Notes under the pieces: generated by a model
The model's input: only the letters and a program-made list of their open reading frames with translations
What the model was told of the DNA's origin: nothing
Databases searched by the model: none
Position numbers and translations under genes: made by a program
Shown: in pieces, positions 59,444-64,000 of the stretch
How positions within the stretch are numbered: position 1 is the first letter of the stretch
Layout: every line of letters begins with the position of its first letter
Assembly (NCBI RefSeq): GCF_011772445.1
Contig: NZ_WVZN01000016.1
Location: 1 to 64,000 of the forward strand
Source: Hydrogenophaga sp.
GTDB taxonomy: Bacteria; Pseudomonadota; Gammaproteobacteria; Burkholderiales; Burkholderiaceae_C
DNA: 64,000 nucleotides
Direction: 5' to 3'

Positions 59444-60633
59444 CATTCCAATCGCCGTCTTCCTCCGCCGCCGTCCGCGCGGCCGCCCTGGTGGTGGCCG
59501 TGGGCGTCACCTGCGCCTTGCACATCGGCAAGCTGCCTGTGGCCATTCCGGCCTTGCAGTCCGGCCTGGGGGTGAGCCTGGTCCAGGCGGGGTTCCTGCT
59601 CTCGCTGGTGCAGTTGGCGGGCATGGCTCTGGGCCTCTTCGTGGGTCTGGCGGCTGACCGCATCGGACCTCGGCGCGTGATGCTGTTCGGTTTGATGGGC
59701 CTGGCCCTGGGCAGCGCCTGGGGCGCGATGGCGGTGTCGCCCGCCGACTTGCTGGCATCGCGGGCCCTGGAGGGGCTGGGCTTCCTGCTCGCCGTGCTGC
59801 CAGCGCCGGGCCTGATCCGGCGCCACGTGGCTGATCCTCGCCTGCTCGCCAAGGCCCTGGGTTGGTGGGGCGCCTACATGCCCCTGGGCACCGCGCTGGC
59901 GCTGCTGCTGGGGGCGCCGGTCATCGAATGGTTGGGGTGGCGCGCCGTGTGGCTGGGCCTCACCGCAAGTTCCCTGCTGGCGCTCGTTGGCCTGTGGCGG
60001 GGCCTGCCGCCCGACGCGATGCTGGCCGGGCAGGGTGCCTCGCTGGGCCCGCGGTTGCGCCGCACGCTGGCGGCACCCGGCCCCTGGCTGGTCGCATTGG
60101 CGTTCTTTCTCTACTCGGGGCAGTGGCTGGCCGTCGTGGGGTTCCTGCCCACCATCCTGGCGCAGGCGGGCTTCGGCGGCACAGCGGCCGGCGTACTCAG
60201 CGCGGGTGCCGCCGCGGTGAACATGGCTGGCAACATCGGCGCCGGCCGCTGGATCGCGCGCGGTGGGCAGCCCCGGTTCGTCATGGGGTTCGCCTACCTC
60301 TCCATGGGTGTTGGCGCGATGCTGGCGTTCGGCCTGCGGGACGCCCCGGTGGTTCAGTACATCGCGGTCCTTGCGTTCTCCGGCCTGGGCGGGCTCATTC
60401 CCGGCACCCTGTTCGGCCTGGCGATCCGCTTGGCCCCGGGGGAGGACACCCTTTCCACCACCGTCGGCTGGATGCAGCAGTTCTCGGCCCTGGGTCAGTT
60501 CGCGGGGCCGCCCTTCGTGGCCTGGGTCGCCACGCAAATGGGCGGCTGGCAACTCACCTGGGTGGTCACCGGCGCCGCCTCGCTGCTCGGCCTCTGGGTG
60601 GCTCACCGCATCCAGCGCGCCCTGCCGGCCTGA
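59440..60633 (+). CDS. MFS transporter
   Basis: A 397-residue major facilitator with about 12 membrane segments and the loop 2-3 motif GLAADRIGPRRVML. It resembles the cyanate/nitrate-like CynX/NimT branch only loosely; the substrate cannot be read. It overlaps the dgt stop (ATGA), so it joins the aroK-aroB-dgt unit. In the gene order I remember for Burkholderiales gltB follows dgt directly, so this gene looks like an addition. Confidence 0.88.
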   Translation: MTFQSPSSSAAVRAAALVVAVGVTCALHIGKLPVAIPALQSGLGVSLVQAGFLLSLVQLAGMALGLFVGLAADRIGPRRVMLFGLMGLALGSAWGAMAVSPADLLASRALEGLGFLLAVLPAPGLIRRHVADPRLLAKALGWWGAYMPLGTALALLLGAPVIEWLGWRAVWLGLTASSLLALVGLWRGLPPDAMLAGQGASLGPRLRRTLAAPGPWLVALAFFLYSGQWLAVVGFLPTILAQAGFGGTAAGVLSAGAAAVNMAGNIGAGRWIARGGQPRFVMGFAYLSMGVGAMLAFGLRDAPVVQYIAVLAFSGLGGLIPGTLFGLAIRLAPGEDTLSTTVGWMQQFSALGQFAGPPFVAWVATQMGGWQLTWVVTGAASLLGLWVAHRIQRALPA

Positions 60634-60645
60634 TGCTGCTCTAAT

Positions 60646-61486
60646 TGGGGTCAGATTCCATTCCCTGGTTCGCCCCATGGCCCGACTGCCGCGCCTGACC
60701 GTCGCCGGTTACCCGCACCACATCATCCAGCGCGGCAACAACCGCCAGGCCATCGTCCGCGACGACGCCGACCGGGAGGCCCTGATCGAGCTCATCGCGA
60801 CCCGGGCACGCCAACACGGGGTGGCGCTGCACGCCTGGGTGCTGATGGACAACCACTTCCACCTCTTGGCCACCCCCGAAACCGCGGAGGGTGTGCCGAG
60901 GTGGATGCAGGACGTGGGCCGCAGCTACGTGCGCCGCTTCAACGACCGCTACCAGCGCACGGGCACCCTGTGGGAAGGGCGCTACAAGTCCACGCTGATC
61001 CAGACCGAGCGCTATTTCCTGGCCTGCATGGCCTACATCGAGCTCAATCCGGTGCGCGCCGGCATGGTGGCCGAGCCGCGCCAGTACCCTTGGTCGAGCC
61101 ACCTGCACCACATTGGCCAGCGCGTGGACCGCTACCTGAGCGTCCACCCCGTCTACTGGGCTCTGGGCAACACCCCCTTCGCGCGCGAAGCCGCCTACGC
61201 CGAGTGGGTCCGATCGGGCCTCAGCGCGCAACAGCAGACGGCCATCACGGAGGCTGCGCTGCACGGCTGGGCCCTGGGGGACGAGGGCTTCGCGGGGGAG
61301 TTGCAAAAGCAGACCGATCGGCGGGTGTCGCGCGCGGCGCGGGGACGCCCCGCTGCCGTCCCTGTCAGCAAGACCGACACCTGAGAGAACGGGGGGCTCG
61401 TGCTGCGAGGCCCTGCGATCGATTTTGATGTGTCCCCATTTAAATGTTGATCAAACGAATCAGCAATTAAATGGAATCTGACCCCA
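60646..61486 (+). mobile_element. RAYT element bounded by 17-bp inverted repeats
   Basis: TGGGGTCAGATTCCATT (60646-60662) and its exact complement (61470-61486) flank the transposase gene. A partial direct repeat of the right end, CCCCATTTAAATG (61434-61446), resembles CCCCATTTAAAATG at 61482-61495. RAYT genes of this type are usually single-copy, are linked to REP-like repeats and do not behave as classical insertion sequences. Confidence 0.7.
60677..61384 (+). CDS. REP-associated tyrosine transposase (Y1/HUH family)
   Basis: A 235-residue single-strand-specific transposase. The HUH motif is H60-F-H62 (MDNHFHLL), with GYPHHIIQRGNNRQ at the N-terminus and the RAYT block GTLWEGRYKSTLI. Tyr120, just before IELNPVRAG, is the likely nucleophile. 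The ATG at 60677 starts the conserved domain; the longer frame lies in the MFS gene. It appears intact. Confidence 0.88.
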   Translation: MARLPRLTVAGYPHHIIQRGNNRQAIVRDDADREALIELIATRARQHGVALHAWVLMDNHFHLLATPETAEGVPRWMQDVGRSYVRRFNDRYQRTGTLWEGRYKSTLIQTERYFLACMAYIELNPVRAGMVAEPRQYPWSSHLHHIGQRVDRYLSVHPVYWALGNTPFAREAAYAEWVRSGLSAQQQTAITEAALHGWALGDEGFAGELQKQTDRRVSRAARGRPAAVPVSKTDT

Positions 61487-61497
61487 TTTAAAATGCT

Positions 61498-61513
61498 TGG
61501 CACGCATGGTGCA
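61498..61513 (+). promoter_or_regulatory. sigma54-like promoter of gltB
   Basis: TGGCACGCATGGTGCA fits the TGGCACG-N4-TTGCA pattern at all but one defined base and has the exact 10-nt spacing between GG and GC. It is 58 nt before the gltB ATG, giving a leader of about 47 nt. Nitrogen-regulated control of glutamate synthase is plausible. The RAYT right repeat ends 11 bp upstream. Confidence 0.65.
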
Positions 61514-61570
61514 ATGCAATAAGCTCCCGATCCCGACGGATTTGCCCCACAGACGAGAAGGATGAGCGCC

Positions 61571-64000
<2,430 letters not shown>

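Overview
This is a GC-rich, gene-dense bacterial chromosome segment. The gene content and order point to a betaproteobacterium of the order Burkholderiales, most likely Comamonadaceae. The indicators are the run pilMNOPQ-aroK-aroB-dgt-(gltB), system II cytochrome c biogenesis (ResB/CcsB), HexR next to transaldolase, CIRCE-controlled groESL, paired Gram-negative porins, and a dispersed GC-rich intergenic repeat. The assignment rests on protein features and synteny, not on a database search. I see no rRNA, tRNA, CRISPR array or prophage. Nearly every interval is a housekeeping or envelope gene, and the only mobile element is a REP-associated tyrosine transposase (RAYT) at 60.6-61.5 kb.

Layout. 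(1) 72-11420: a type II secretion (T2SS) cluster, gspG-H-I-J-K-L-M-N-D-E-F on the minus strand, with gspC divergent on the plus strand. (2) 11440-14075: a cNMP/CBS/DUF294 nucleotidyltransferase-like protein and a DnaQ-type exonuclease. (3) 14102-18110: ilvA followed by an unusual CobT homologue, then OsmC and Coq7. A candidate small RNA with its own promoter and terminator lies just upstream of ilvA. (4) 18342-21106: two tandem porins and a ComEA-like helix-hairpin-helix protein. (5) 21372-29882: a seven-gene peptide-type ABC transporter locus with two paralogous binding proteins and an embedded M20 amidohydrolase. (6) 29890-31743: hexR and tal with a HexR-like operator between them. (7) 31935-34037: groES-groEL under CIRCE and a sigma32-like promoter. 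(8) 34059-40154: an SDR, a PAS histidine kinase, metK and two LpxL-like acyltransferases. (9) 40177-47098: engB, cytochrome c4, resB-ccsB and msrP-msrQ. (10) 47068-51240: lysA, an LptM-like lipoprotein, cyaY and a class A PBP. (11) 51507-59443: pilMNOPQ (type IV pilus) with aroK, aroB and dgt. (12) 59440-64000: an MFS transporter, the RAYT element and the 5' part of gltB behind a sigma54-like promoter.

How the genes work together. Much of the window builds or serves the envelope: the T2SS, the type IV pilus inner-membrane complex and secretin, porins, lipid A acylation, LptM, PBP1A, and thiol or methionine repair (MsrPQ). A second theme is redox and electron transport (cytochrome c4, ResB/CcsB, Coq7, CyaY). 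Regulatory DNA is well preserved. I could read a HexR-like operator, a CIRCE element, a sigma32-like promoter, a sigma54-like promoter, several -10 boxes placed 6-8 nt before start codons (suggesting leaderless mRNAs), divergent overlapping -10 boxes, and terminators in unexpected leader positions. I did not find an obviously new multi-gene defence or metabolic system. The most promising unexplained items are the ilvA-upstream RNA, the degenerate CobT homologue, the terminator just before resB, and the RAYT element abutting the gltB sigma54-like promoter.
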